Assembly: GCA_022823665.1 (NCBI GenBank)
Contig: JAJEHN010000017.1
Span: forward strand, 47,501-111,500
Length of the DNA stretch: 64,000 bases
Direction: 5' to 3'
DNA from: Thermoanaerobaculia bacterium
GTDB taxonomy: Bacteria > Acidobacteriota > Thermoanaerobaculia > Multivoradales > Multivoraceae
Made by a program: the position numbers and the translations under genes. Under the pieces are notes generated by a model. It did not search any database. It saw only the letters and a list, made by a program, of their open reading frames with translations, and was not told the DNA's origin. Numbering within the stretch: the first letter of the stretch is position 1; each line of letters opens with the position of its first letter. This document shows positions 19,768 through 30,753 of the stretch, one piece after another.

Positions 19768-20071
19768 GCCCGGGAGGCCCTCCGAGTCCCGGAACCGCCG
19801 CCGGCTTCGGCTGGCAGCGGCGGCCGCCGTCCTGGCCGTTCTCCTCGCCAGCCTGGGCTGCGGCCTGAAGGGCGATCCCCTGCCGCCGATCCGGCCGCCC
19901 GAGCCGGAAGCCGAAGCGGACACCGCCGCAGCCGAACCGGAAGAAGCGGAGAGCGCGGAGGGCGCAGGCGAGGAACCCGAGGCCGACGACGTCGGTGGCG
20001 AGGATGACGATGACAGCGAGGAGGAGGGCGACGCCGAGGAGGACGGCGAGGGCGCCCAGCGACCGGCATGA
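19757..20071 (+). CDS. lptM: LptM-like lipoprotein
   Basis: A 104-residue lipoprotein. A hydrophobic signal ends in the lipobox LASLGC, and the mature N-terminus CGLKGDPLPP matches the CGLKGPLY start of E. coli LptM (YifL), which helps mature the LPS translocon LptD. In E. coli yifL also directly precedes dapF, so position supports the call. The rest is low-complexity and very acidic (runs of Glu and Asp), unlike E. coli. It overlaps hslU at the start and dapF at the end by 4 bases. Direct function in LPS assembly is inferred. Confidence 0.7.
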   Translation: MSSEPGRPSESRNRRRLRLAAAAAVLAVLLASLGCGLKGDPLPPIRPPEPEAEADTAAAEPEEAESAEGAGEEPEADDVGGEDDDDSEEEGDAEEDGEGAQRPA

Positions 20072-20892
20072 CCGGGCAGGACGGAACGCCGTTCCTCCTC
20101 GTGTCCGGCGCCGGCAACGACTTCATCGCCCTCGTCGAGCGACCGGCGCCAACGCCTGAGACGATCCGGGCGTGGTGCCGGCGCGGACTGTCGGTCGGCG
20201 CGGACGGCCTGTTCACGCTGCGCCGGCTGGCCCGCGGACGCTACGCCCTCGACTACGCGAACGCCGATGGCGCCCGCGCCGCCCTGTGCCTGAACGCCGC
20301 CCGCTGCGCGGCCCGGCTCGCCTTCGAGCAGGAACCGGACGCCCGGAGACTGACGATCGAGACCGGCGCCGGCGCCCTGGTCGCCGAGCCGGTCGACGAC
20401 TCACGCACGGCCGTCCTGGTGCCGGCGCCCGGCGCGGGGCAAGCGACGACGCTCCGCGCGAACGGGCAGGAACACCAGGGGCGCCGGATCGATGTCGGAG
20501 TCCCGCACTTCGTGCTCTGGTGGCCGGGAGACCTGGACGAGGCCCCCGTGGCGTCGCTCGGTCCGCCGCTGCGCGCTCACCCGGACCTCGGCCCGGAAGG
20601 CGCGAACGTCCACTTCGTCCGCCTCGACCCGCCCGGACGCCTCGGCATCCGGTCCTACGAACGCGGAGTGGAAGCGGAGACACTCGCCTGCGGCACCGGC
20701 ATCGTGGCGGCAGCCGCCTGCGCGGTCGCCGAGGGCCGGCTCGCGCTGCCTGTCGCGGCCGCCACCCGCGGCGGCTTCGAACTGCAGCTCGAGGCCGCTC
20801 CGGACGGACCCGACGGCCTCGGCCGCTGGCGCCTGTCCGGAGACGCCAGGATCGTCGCCACCGGCCGCATCGCCGCGGCCGCCACGGCGTAG
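20068..20892 (+). CDS. dapF: Diaminopimelate epimerase, divergent
   Basis: DapF converts LL- to meso-diaminopimelate for lysine and peptidoglycan. The 274 residues keep SGAGNDFIAL near the N-terminus, NADGARAALCLNAARC with catalytic Cys74, and YERGVEAETLACGTG with the second catalytic Cys208. The usual CGNG after the first cysteine reads CLNA here, a clear departure, though both cysteines are kept. The C-terminal half matches better than the N-terminal half. Confidence 0.85.
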   Translation: MTGQDGTPFLLVSGAGNDFIALVERPAPTPETIRAWCRRGLSVGADGLFTLRRLARGRYALDYANADGARAALCLNAARCAARLAFEQEPDARRLTIETGAGALVAEPVDDSRTAVLVPAPGAGQATTLRANGQEHQGRRIDVGVPHFVLWWPGDLDEAPVASLGPPLRAHPDLGPEGANVHFVRLDPPGRLGIRSYERGVEAETLACGTGIVAAAACAVAEGRLALPVAAATRGGFELQLEAAPDGPDGLGRWRLSGDARIVATGRIAAAATA

Positions 20893-20903
20893 GGACGGCT
20901 TGC

Positions 20904-20909
20904 TACCCT
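20904..20909 (+). promoter_or_regulatory. -10-like TACCCT before tyrS
   Basis: TACCCT lies 7 bases upstream of the tyrS ATG, and there is no Shine-Dalgarno sequence in between. It is the same hexamer as before icd. The -35 is not recognisable. Confidence 0.35.
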
Positions 20910-20916
20910 CCGCCCC

Positions 20917-22134
20917 ATGAGCAGCGGCTTTCCTCCCCCGGACGAGCAGATGGAACTGCTGCTGCGCGGAGCGGTCGACGTGGTCGAAGAAGACGCCCTG
21001 CGGCAGCGGCTCGAGCAGTCCCGCAAGGAGGGCCGGCCGCTGCTCGTCAAGACCGGCTTCGATCCGACCGCGCCGGACCTGCACCTCGGCCACGCCGTGC
21101 TGCTGCGGAAGATGGCCCATTTCCAGCAACTCGGGCACCGGGTCGTCTTCCTGGTCGGCGACTTCACCGCGATGATCGGCGACCCGACCGGCAAGAAGGC
21201 CACCCGGCCGCAGCTCTCGCGCGACGAGGTCCTGGCCAACGCCGAGACCTACCAGGAGCAGGCCTGGCAGATTCTCGACCGGGAACGCACCGAGATCCAG
21301 CACAACAGCGAGTGGCTCGGAGCGCTGGGCGCCGAGGGCCTGGTCCGCCTCGCCGGCTCCTACACGCTGGCGCGGATGATGGAGCGGGAGGACTTCCGGG
21401 ACCGCTTCGAGAAGCACGAGCCGATCTCGATCCACGAGCTGCTCTACCCGTTGACCCAGGGCTACGACTCCGTCGTCATGGAGGCCGACGTCGAACTCGG
21501 CGGACACGACCAGTTGCTCAACCTCCTGGTCGGCCGCGACCTGATGCGCGCCCGCGGCATGGAACCCCAGATCGCGCTCACCGTGCCGTTGCTCGTCGGC
21601 ACCGACGGCGCCCAGAAGATGTCGAAAAGCCTGGGCAACGCGATCGCCTTCGAGGACTCGCCCCGCGAGATGTTCGGCCGCACGATGTCGATTCCGGACG
21701 AGCTCATGTGGGACTGGCGTCTGCTGCTTACCGACATGGACCAGACCGAGATCGACCGCCAGAAGTCCGCGGTGCTCGACGGTCAGGCAAGCCCGCGAGA
21801 CCTGAAGGCCGACCTCGGCCACGACCTCGTGAGGCGTTTCCACGGCCCCGAAGCCGCCGACGAGGCACGCGTCGAGTTCGACCGCATGTTCCGCAGCGGC
21901 GGCGTGCCGGACGAGATCGAGACGCAGCTCGTTCCGGCCGGCCTGCGGCTCTTCGCCGTGCTCGCCGATTGCGGCCTCGCGGCCAGCCGGGCGGAAGCCC
22001 GGCGCCTGATCCAGCAGGGGGCGGTATCTATCGACGGCGACAAAGTCCGCGATCCGCACATGAGCCTCGAGGAAGGAACGCAGGGCCTGCTCAAGGTGGG
22101 CAAGCGGCGCTTCCTGCAGGTAAAGGTCACCTGA
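20917..22134 (+). CDS. tyrS: Tyrosyl-tRNA synthetase
   Basis: Class I synthetase that charges tRNA-Tyr. The 405-residue protein has HLGH (56-59), GDFTAMIGDPTGKK, the tyrosine-site stretch YPLTQGYDSVVMEADVELGG and KMSKS (234-238). A C-terminal S4 RNA-binding domain (GLAASRAEARRLIQQGAVSI) follows. The KMSKS form places it with the TyrZ/TyrS2 type rather than the KFGKT type of E. coli. Confidence 0.96.
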   Translation: MSSGFPPPDEQMELLLRGAVDVVEEDALRQRLEQSRKEGRPLLVKTGFDPTAPDLHLGHAVLLRKMAHFQQLGHRVVFLVGDFTAMIGDPTGKKATRPQLSRDEVLANAETYQEQAWQILDRERTEIQHNSEWLGALGAEGLVRLAGSYTLARMMEREDFRDRFEKHEPISIHELLYPLTQGYDSVVMEADVELGGHDQLLNLLVGRDLMRARGMEPQIALTVPLLVGTDGAQKMSKSLGNAIAFEDSPREMFGRTMSIPDELMWDWRLLLTDMDQTEIDRQKSAVLDGQASPRDLKADLGHDLVRRFHGPEAADEARVEFDRMFRSGGVPDEIETQLVPAGLRLFAVLADCGLAASRAEARRLIQQGAVSIDGDKVRDPHMSLEEGTQGLLKVGKRRFLQVKVT

Positions 22135-22158
22135 GCCGTGTCTTTACGAAACCGCCCA

Positions 22159-22164
22159 TAGGAT
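22159..22164 (+). promoter_or_regulatory. -10-like TAGGAT before small membrane gene
   Basis: TAGGAT ends 8 bases before the ATG at 22173, with no ribosome site between; leaderless expression is possible. The same hexamer precedes the gene starting at 41176. Confidence 0.35.
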
Positions 22165-22172
22165 CCGTTCCG

Positions 22173-22493
22173 ATGGCCGCGCCGCAGCCTGAACACCGTA
22201 CCGACATCGGGCCGCCGCACCTCGTCCACGACGAGCCCGACCTGCCCCCTCTCCGCGTCGGCGTACGCATCCTCCTGTTCGCCCTCGGCTCCTTTCTCGT
22301 CCTCTTCGGCCTGATCTTCGGCCCGCTGCCGCTGATCCCGGCGGTCGTTCTCGTGCCCGCGGGCGTGGCCCTGCTGTCACTCGCCAGCAACCGCCTGAAC
22401 CTGCGCCTCAGAGCCTTCATCATGCGCCGCTGGCCCAACGCCTGGCACCGGATCCAGCGCGTCCGCGCCTGGTTGCACAGCCGCCTGAGCTGA
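22173..22493 (+). CDS. Small inner-membrane protein, PGPGW-like
   Basis: A 106-residue protein with one long hydrophobic region that can form two membrane segments (VRILLFALGSFLVLFGLIFG and LIPAVVLVPAGVALLSLA) joined by a short proline-containing turn. A basic tail with several Trp and Arg follows. This layout resembles the PGPGW family of putative transmembrane proteins, whose function is unknown; the match is weak. It runs convergent with the symporter, 7 bases away. Confidence 0.55.
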   Translation: MAAPQPEHRTDIGPPHLVHDEPDLPPLRVGVRILLFALGSFLVLFGLIFGPLPLIPAVVLVPAGVALLSLASNRLNLRLRAFIMRRWPNAWHRIQRVRAWLHSRLS

Positions 22494-22500
22494 GTCGGCG

Positions 22501-23934
22501 CTACAGCCGCTGCGCGCGCTTCTTCAGCCCGCGCACCAGGACGCCGTTGAGCGCGATCAGCACCGCGGCAACGACGATCCACTGCGCGAACATGTTGCCC
22601 ACGCCCAGCGGGCCCCAGAGCGGCTCGTTGCGGACGCTCCAGATCATCCAGACAACGAGGACCAGGGCTTCGACCACGATGAGCCGGATCACCCAGTCCC
22701 ACCACGCGCCGATGCGGATGTCCTGGTCGCGGGTGTTGATCATCTCGGCACGGAAGCGGGTCACGCCGTAGCGGATCACGATCAGGGCGAAGGAGAGGCC
22801 GCAGAGCATCAGGGCGACGCTCCAGACGTTGTCCTGGTTCGACCAGAACGGCTGCCAGAGCGCCGAGGGCACGCCGAGCACGAACGCGGCGACCGCGATC
22901 GAGATGATGGCCTTGCGCCGTTCGAGCCCCGCCTCCTCGAGCGCCAGGCCGACCAGCTGGAACATCGCGACGAGCGACGTCCAGGCGGCGAACACCAGGG
23001 CCATGAAGAACAGGATCATGAAGAACGAGCCGCCCGGCATCGCGTTGAAGAGCTGGGGTATCCAGACGAACGTCAGGCCCTCGTTGCCGGCGCCGACGAT
23101 CTGGTCGCGAGCCCCCGGCATGATCGAGAAGACGGTGCAGAGCACCATGATGCCCGCCAGCAGGGAGACGCTGTTGTTGCCGAAGGCGAGCAGGAAGGAG
23201 TTCAGGTTCGTGTCCTCCCGGCGGCGCGAGAACACGGCGTAGGTCAGCACCAGGCCCCAGCCGGCGCCGGTGTCCCAGGCGTTCTGGGTCAGCGCCTGCA
23301 GCCAGATGTTGACGTCGAGCAGGTCGCTCCAGTTCGGCTTGAACAGGAACTCGAGGCCGTTCACCGCACCCGGCAGCGTCACCGCCCGGACGGCGAGCAC
23401 CACGACCAGCACCAGCAGCGCCGGCATCAGGACCCGCACGACCGCCTCGATCCCCCGGATCCCCTTGAGCACGACGACCACGGCCATCGCCAGGGCCAGA
23501 GCGTGGAAGACGAGCACCTGGGGCGTGTAGGAGAACTGGTCCCAGAGTTCGCTCGAGGCTTCGCCCCTCAACTGCATCGTGATGGCGGCCAGCAGGTAGC
23601 GCAGCGTCCAGCCCATGACGACCGCGTAGTAGAAGCCGATCGCCGCCGCCACCCAGGCGATCCAGGCGCCCATCCAGGCGAATCGCTCGCCCAGCATCGC
23701 GGCGAACGTCCCCACCGTGCCGCTGCGCATCTTCTTGCCCAGCGCGAACTCGGCCAGGATCAGCGGCACCGACCAGAGCATCAGGAAGACGACCCAGGCG
23801 ACCAGGAAGGAACCGCCGCCGTTGGACGCCGCGATCCGGGGGAAGCGCCAGATGTTGCCGGTGCCGACGGCCATGCCGAGCATGGCGAGCATCAGGCCCC
23901 ACCGGCTTGAGAACAGTTGGGTCGCCGTGGTCAA
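22501..23934 (-). CDS. Sodium-dependent transporter, SNF/NSS family
   Basis: Neurotransmitter:sodium symporter family carrier, which in bacteria takes up amino acids with Na+. From a TTG at 23934 it is 477 residues with about 11-12 membrane segments and the family signature MAVGTGNIWRFPRIAASNGG in the first one. A longer frame reaches 24099 but runs into the divergent ABC gene, and the added residues look non-coding. The start is therefore uncertain. Substrate cannot be read from sequence. Confidence 0.88.
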   Translation of the reverse strand: MTTATQLFSSRWGLMLAMLGMAVGTGNIWRFPRIAASNGGGSFLVAWVVFLMLWSVPLILAEFALGKKMRSGTVGTFAAMLGERFAWMGAWIAWVAAAIGFYYAVVMGWTLRYLLAAITMQLRGEASSELWDQFSYTPQVLVFHALALAMAVVVVLKGIRGIEAVVRVLMPALLVLVVVLAVRAVTLPGAVNGLEFLFKPNWSDLLDVNIWLQALTQNAWDTGAGWGLVLTYAVFSRRREDTNLNSFLLAFGNNSVSLLAGIMVLCTVFSIMPGARDQIVGAGNEGLTFVWIPQLFNAMPGGSFFMILFFMALVFAAWTSLVAMFQLVGLALEEAGLERRKAIISIAVAAFVLGVPSALWQPFWSNQDNVWSVALMLCGLSFALIVIRYGVTRFRAEMINTRDQDIRIGAWWDWVIRLIVVEALVLVVWMIWSVRNEPLWGPLGVGNMFAQWIVVAAVLIALNGVLVRGLKKRAQRL

Positions 23935-24076
23935 GCCCTGTCCCGCGCTGGTCCCATCGTGCCGATCCGGGACCCTATCAGCGGGGTCCCACCGGCAGTC
24001 CCCGTGCCGGCCCTGCGCTACGATCCACCCGCTCTCCGTCGTGCCGTCTTCCGATCCCAGTTCCGCGCCGGCCGTC

Positions 24077-24817
24077 ATGCGGTTGCGGGGAGTGTCCAAG
24101 GTCTACCCGGGCGCCGGCAGCGCCGACGAGGTGACCGCGGTGCACGGCGCCGACCTCGAGATCCTGGAAGGCGAGACCCTCGCCCTGGTCGGAGAGAGCG
24201 GCTGCGGCAAGTCCAGCCTGTTGCGGCTGCTCAACCGGATGGAAGAGCCGTCCGCCGGCGACCTCTACTTCGGGGACGCCAAGCTCTCGACGTTCGAACC
24301 CACCGCCCTGAGGCGCCGCATCGGCTACGTCCAGCAGACCGGCGGCCTGCTGCCGCACTGGACGGTCAAGCGCAACGTCGGCCTGGTGCCCGAACTCCTG
24401 GGCTGGCCGAAGGAGCGGCGGCGGAAGCGGGCCGAGGAGCTCCTGCGGCTCGTCGGCCTGCCGGCAGCCACCTACGCCGCCCGCTACCCGCGTGAACTCT
24501 CCGGCGGCGAGCGGCAACGGGTCGCCGTCGCCCGCGCCCTGGCCGCGGATCCGCCGCTCGTCCTGCTGGACGAGCCCTTCGGCGCGCTCGACGCGATCAC
24601 CCGGGCCGACGTGCAGCAGACGTTCATGCGGCTGCGGGCGTCGCGGGAGCAGACGGCCGTGATCGTCACCCACGATCTCGATGAGGCCTTTCTGCTCGCG
24701 GACCGGATCGCGGTCATGCGCCGCGGCAGGCTGCTCCAGACGGCGCCGCCCCAAGAACTGATCGACCGCCCCGCCGACCCGTACGTCGGCGAACTTCTGG
24801 ATCGCGCGGCCAACTGA
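24077..24817 (+). CDS. ABC transporter ATP-binding protein, compatible-solute (OpuCA-like) type
   Basis: ATPase of a quaternary-amine type importer. It has Walker A GESGCGKSS (39-47), a Q-loop at YVQQTGGLLPHWTV, signature LSGGERQRVAVARAL, Walker B LVLLDEPFGALDA and the switch His in VIVTHDLDEA. At 246 residues it has no C-terminal CBS domain, unlike many OpuCA proteins. The start is ATG 24077; a GTG at 24041 with TACGAT 16 bases ahead is an alternative. One base separates its stop from the next gene. Confidence 0.9.
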   Translation: MRLRGVSKVYPGAGSADEVTAVHGADLEILEGETLALVGESGCGKSSLLRLLNRMEEPSAGDLYFGDAKLSTFEPTALRRRIGYVQQTGGLLPHWTVKRNVGLVPELLGWPKERRRKRAEELLRLVGLPAATYAARYPRELSGGERQRVAVARALAADPPLVLLDEPFGALDAITRADVQQTFMRLRASREQTAVIVTHDLDEAFLLADRIAVMRRGRLLQTAPPQELIDRPADPYVGELLDRAAN

Positions 24818-24818
24818 C

Positions 24819-26411
24819 ATGACGAAGCCGGCGCTGCTGCTCGCGGTCCTGGCCCTGGCGGGCCACCCACCGGCTCCGGCGCAGGAAGCCCAGCCGGACA
24901 CTCCATCTCCTGGCGGGACGATCGTGGTCGGATCGAAGAACTTCGCCGAGAACCGCCTGCTGGGCGAACTCTTCGCCCAGTTGATCGAGGCCCATACCGA
25001 AGTCGAGGTCGAGAGGCGGCTCGGCCTCGCCGGCACGGAGTTCTGCTTCGAGGCGCTGCGCACCGGCAGCATCGACCTCTACCCCGAGTACACCGGCACC
25101 GGCCTCGTCACCCTGCTCGGCGAGGAGCCGACCGCCTCCAAGTTCGATGCGCTGGCAACCGTCCGGGCCGAGTTCCTCAGGCGCTTCGATCTCCACTGGC
25201 TGGCGCCGGTCGGGTTCGAGAACTCCTACGAGCTGGCCATCCGGGCCGACCTCGCCCGCTCGGGAGAACGCGAACTGCGCACGATCAGCGACCTCGTGCC
25301 GGTCGCGCCGACCCTGCGCGCCGGCTTCGGTTACGAGTTCGTGGAACGCGGGGACGGCCTGCCCGGCCTCGCCGACACCTACGGTCTCAGCTTCGCGAAC
25401 GTCCAGTCGATCCTGCAGGCGCCGAAGTACCAAGCCGCCGCCGCCGGAGCGGTCGATGTGATCGACGCCTACACGACGGACGGCCGGCTGCTCGTCTACG
25501 ACCTCCTCGTCCTCGAGGACGACCTCGGCTTCTTCCCGCCCTACGAGGCGGCGCCGCTGGTGCGCGGCGACACGCTGGAGCGCCATCCGCAGGTCGGCGC
25601 CGTGCTCGGGCTGCTCGGACAGGCGATCGACGAGGACCGGATGCGCGCGCTCAACCTGCGGCTCCAGGAAGAGCACGAGCCGATCGAAGTCGTCGCCCAC
25701 GACCTTCTCCGAGAGCTGGAGCTCCTGCCGGGCGACGTCGAGACGGTCGCCCCCGAGCGCCAGCCGAAGGACTCCGGCCTTGCCGCCTACATGTGGTCGC
25801 GACGCCGGGAGCTCTCGACCTACACCGCCGAGCACATCGGCCTCTCGGCCGTCGCGCTCGCACTCGGCATCCTGTTCGCGGTGCCGCTGGCGCTCCTGCT
25901 CGACCGCCTCCGGACCGGGACCAGCGAGGCGTTGATCCGGATCATCGGCATGTCCCAGACGCTGCCCTCCCTGGCGCTGTTCGGCTTCCTGATTCCCGTC
26001 CTCGGCGTCGGCGTCGTGCCCAGCGTCGTGGCGCTCTGGATCTACTCGATCTTCCCCATCCTGCGCAGCAGTTGCACCGGACTCCGGGAAGCCGATCCGG
26101 ACGCCGCCTCGGCGGCCACCGCGCTCGGCATGACCGAGGGCCAGGTCCTGAGACGGGTCCGCCTGCCGCTGGCGGTGCCCACGATCATGGCCGGCGTGCG
26201 GACCGCCGGCGTGATCACCGTCGGCACCGCGACGATCGCCGCCTTCATCGGCGCCGGCGGACTCGGCCAGCCGATCATCGCCGGCGTTCAGCTCGTGAAC
26301 ATCCAGCAGATCCTGTCGGGGGCGATTCCCGCGGCGCTTCTGGCGCTGGCCGCCGACGCCGTGCTCGGCGCGCTCGGGAAGTGGTTGCGGCCGCGCGGCG
26401 TCGGCCCCTGA
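24819..26411 (+). CDS. Fused substrate-binding and permease protein of a compatible-solute ABC importer
   Basis: A 530-residue fusion. After a signal peptide, residues about 30-300 form an OpuAC-type binding domain (IVVGSKNFAENRLLGELFAQ; YPEYTGTGL; DAYTTDGRLLVYDL). Residues about 320-530 form a BPD permease with the EAA loop DAASAATALGMTEGQVLRRV and about five membrane segments. The binding domain precedes the permease; in some glycine betaine or ergothioneine systems the order is reversed. With the ATPase ahead of it, the two genes make a complete importer. The ligand is probably a betaine, choline or similar amine; this is inference. Confidence 0.9.
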   Translation: MTKPALLLAVLALAGHPPAPAQEAQPDTPSPGGTIVVGSKNFAENRLLGELFAQLIEAHTEVEVERRLGLAGTEFCFEALRTGSIDLYPEYTGTGLVTLLGEEPTASKFDALATVRAEFLRRFDLHWLAPVGFENSYELAIRADLARSGERELRTISDLVPVAPTLRAGFGYEFVERGDGLPGLADTYGLSFANVQSILQAPKYQAAAAGAVDVIDAYTTDGRLLVYDLLVLEDDLGFFPPYEAAPLVRGDTLERHPQVGAVLGLLGQAIDEDRMRALNLRLQEEHEPIEVVAHDLLRELELLPGDVETVAPERQPKDSGLAAYMWSRRRELSTYTAEHIGLSAVALALGILFAVPLALLLDRLRTGTSEALIRIIGMSQTLPSLALFGFLIPVLGVGVVPSVVALWIYSIFPILRSSCTGLREADPDAASAATALGMTEGQVLRRVRLPLAVPTIMAGVRTAGVITVGTATIAAFIGAGGLGQPIIAGVQLVNIQQILSGAIPAALLALAADAVLGALGKWLRPRGVGP

Positions 26412-26415
26412 CTTC

Positions 26416-26832
26416 CTATCCGACCAGGTCGCAGGCGGCGAAGAAGAAGGCGCGCTCGATCGCGGCGTTCTCCGGCGAGTCGCTGCCGTGGATCGCGTTG
26501 TTCTGGATGTTCGTGCCGTAGAGGTTGCGGATCGTCCCTTCGGCAGCCTGCGTCGAGTCCGTGGCGCCCATCACGTCGCGGAGATGGGCAACCGCGTTCT
26601 CGCGCGCCAGCGCGATCGCCACCACGGGACCGCTCGTCATGAAGGCGACGAGGTCGGCGTAGAACGGCCGCTCCCGGTGCACGGCGTAGAAGGCCTCCGC
26701 CTGCGCCTGCGAGAGGCGCATCCGGCGCATGGCCTGAATCGCGAACCCCGCGTCCTCCAGGTGGGCGATGACCCGGCCGGTGTTGCCGGCCCGGACCGCG
26801 TCCGGCTTGATGATCGTCAGCGTCTCTTCCAT
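26416..26832 (-). CDS. ndk: Nucleoside diphosphate kinase
   Basis: Ndk moves the gamma phosphate of ATP to other nucleoside diphosphates through a phosphohistidine. The 138-residue product has TLTIIKPDAVRAG, the GATDSTQAAEGTIRNLYG region and the active His in NAIHGSDSPENA. GGGGAG lies 9 bases before the ATG. It follows sucD after 5 bases. Grouping with sucCD makes sense since succinyl-CoA synthetase can form GTP or ATP that Ndk interconverts. Confidence 0.97.
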   Translation of the reverse strand: MEETLTIIKPDAVRAGNTGRVIAHLEDAGFAIQAMRRMRLSQAQAEAFYAVHRERPFYADLVAFMTSGPVVAIALARENAVAHLRDVMGATDSTQAAEGTIRNLYGTNIQNNAIHGSDSPENAAIERAFFFAACDLVG

Positions 26833-26837
26833 TCCGT

Positions 26838-27710
26838 CTATCTCCCCAGGGCCTCGGACAGCCGCGCGCCCATCTCGGCCGGCGAATCGACGACCAGGAC
26901 CCCGGCAGCGCTCAGGGCCGCCTTCTTCTCGGCCGCGGTGCCCTTGCCGCCCGCCACGATCGCGCCGGCATGGCCCATGCGCCGGCCCGGCGGAGCGGTC
27001 GCGCCGGCGATGAAGCCGACGACGGGAATGTCGAGGTGCTCGCCGATCCAGGCCGCCGCCTCCTCTTCCGCCGTCCCGCCGATCTCGCCGATCAGGACCA
27101 CGGCTTCCGTCGCATCGTCCCCGGCGAACAGTCTCAGCACGTCGATGAAGCTCGTGCCGTTGACCGGATCGCCGCCGATGCCGACGCACGTGGACTGTCC
27201 CAGGCCTTCGTTCGTGAGCTGCCACACCGCCTCGTAGGTCAGGGTGCCGCTTCGGCTGATCACGCCGACGTTGCCCGGCTCGTGGATGTGGCCGGGCATG
27301 ATGCCGACCTTCGCCTGGCCCGGCGTGATCAGACCCGGGCAGTTCGGGCCCAGCAGGCGGCTGTCCCGGCCCCGGAGGAAGGCCTTGACCCGGACCATGT
27401 CCTGGACCGGAATGCCCTCGGTGATGCACACGATCAGTTCGACGCCGGCGTCGGCCGCCTCCATGATCGCGTCGGCGGCAAACGGCGGCGGTACGAAGAT
27501 CAGCGTCGCATTGCAGCCGGACACCCGCCGCGCGCGCTCGACCGAGTCCCAGACCGGAAAGCCCTCGACGGTCGAGCCGCCCTTGCCGGGCGTCACGCCG
27601 CCAACGACCTCGGTGCCGTAATCCCGGCAGCCCATCGCGTGGAACAGGCCTTCCCTGCCGGTGATGCCCTGGACGATCAGGCGGGTGCTCTCGCCAACCA
27701 GAATCGACAT
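26838..27710 (-). CDS. sucD: Succinyl-CoA synthetase alpha subunit
   Basis: TCA-cycle enzyme subunit that carries CoA and the phosphohistidine. The 290 residues contain the CoA-binding [12 protein letters not shown], the [20 protein letters not shown] block, and the active His in [15 protein letters not shown]. The ATG starts 4 bases after the sucC stop, so the pair is co-translated. Confidence 0.97.
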   Translation of the reverse strand: MSILVGESTRLIVQGITGREGLFHAMGCRDYGTEVVGGVTPGKGGSTVEGFPVWDSVERARRVSGCNATLIFVPPPFAADAIMEAADAGVELIVCITEGIPVQDMVRVKAFLRGRDSRLLGPNCPGLITPGQAKVGIMPGHIHEPGNVGVISRSGTLTYEAVWQLTNEGLGQSTCVGIGGDPVNGTSFIDVLRLFAGDDATEAVVLIGEIGGTAEEEAAAWIGEHLDIPVVGFIAGATAPPGRRMGHAGAIVAGGKGTAAEKKAALSAAGVLVVDSPAEMGARLSEALGR

Positions 27711-27714
27711 CGGC

Positions 27715-28890
<1,176 letters not shown>

Positions 28891-28903
28891 GGGCGACGGC
28901 TCT

Positions 28904-28917
28904 TCAGTCGAGATCTG

Positions 28918-28928
<11 letters not shown>
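28904..28928. repeat. 11-bp direct repeat at the icd stop
   Basis: TCAGTCGAGAT occurs at 28904-28914 and again at 28918-28928. The second copy contains the icd stop codon and the first sits in the icd-sucC gap. It may be a small local duplication; no function is evident. Confidence 0.6.
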
Positions 28929-30162
<1,234 letters not shown>

Positions 30163-30170
30163 GGCGGCGC

Positions 30171-30229
30171 AGGGTATCACGTTCCGCGCCTCCGGTCCGA
30201 GCCGGGGCGCGTGGCGGGGCTGCTAGGGT
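30171..30229. promoter_or_regulatory. Divergent icd / cdd promoter region
   Basis: On the minus strand TACCCT (30171-30176) ends 8 bases before the icd GTG. On the plus strand TAGGGT (30224-30229) ends 7 bases before the cdd ATG. Neither gene has a Shine-Dalgarno sequence, so both may be leaderless. No -35 is recognisable for either. Confidence 0.4.
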
Positions 30230-30236
30230 TTCAACG

Positions 30237-30704
30237 ATGAGCGCGGAACCCGTCTTCCACCTGCCGACGCCGGATCACGGCGCCACGTGGGAGGGCGTCG
30301 ACTGGGAAGCCTTGGTCGACGCCGCCGTCAGGTGCCGGGAGCGGGCCTACGCGCCCTACAGCCACTTCCGGGTCGGCGCCGCGCTGCTGGCCGCCAACGG
30401 CAATACCTACGTCGGCTGCAACGTGGAGAACCGAGTGCTCGGACTGACCCTATGTGCCGAGCGCGGCGCGTTGTCGGCCGCGGTCGCGGACGGACAGGCA
30501 TCGTTCGTGGCGCTGGCCATCGCCACGGGCTCCGTGCCGCCCTGCGCGCCCTGCGGGCAGTGCCGCGACGCCCTGGCCGAGTTCAGTTGCGACCTGCCGG
30601 TCGTGTCGGTCACCGCCGGGGCCCACGACCCGGCGCACTGGAGCCGGTTCACGCTGCAGGAACTGCTGCCAGAACCCTTCGTCCTCGACCCGCCCGAAGA
30701 CTGA
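30237..30704 (+). CDS. cdd: Cytidine deaminase
   Basis: Zinc hydrolase of pyrimidine salvage turning cytidine into uridine. The 155-residue protein is the small tetrameric type. AYAPYSHFRVGAAL and NVENRVLGLTLCAERGAL hold the substrate site, with Cys73 and the proton shuttle Glu75. PPCAPCGQCRD supplies Cys103 and Cys106, so three cysteines bind zinc. It is divergent from icd and converges on the STAS gene. Confidence 0.95.
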   Translation: MSAEPVFHLPTPDHGATWEGVDWEALVDAAVRCRERAYAPYSHFRVGAALLAANGNTYVGCNVENRVLGLTLCAERGALSAAVADGQASFVALAIATGSVPPCAPCGQCRDALAEFSCDLPVVSVTAGAHDPAHWSRFTLQELLPEPFVLDPPED

Positions 30705-30753
30705 TCCGTCTTCAGGCCGCCATGAGCGCCGGCACGGGCGCCCCCGTCTCCGT

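Noticed and set aside
30705..30753. Terminator between cdd and the STAS gene
   Set aside because: Only a weak 5-bp stem (GCGCC-6 nt-GGCGC) without T-run.
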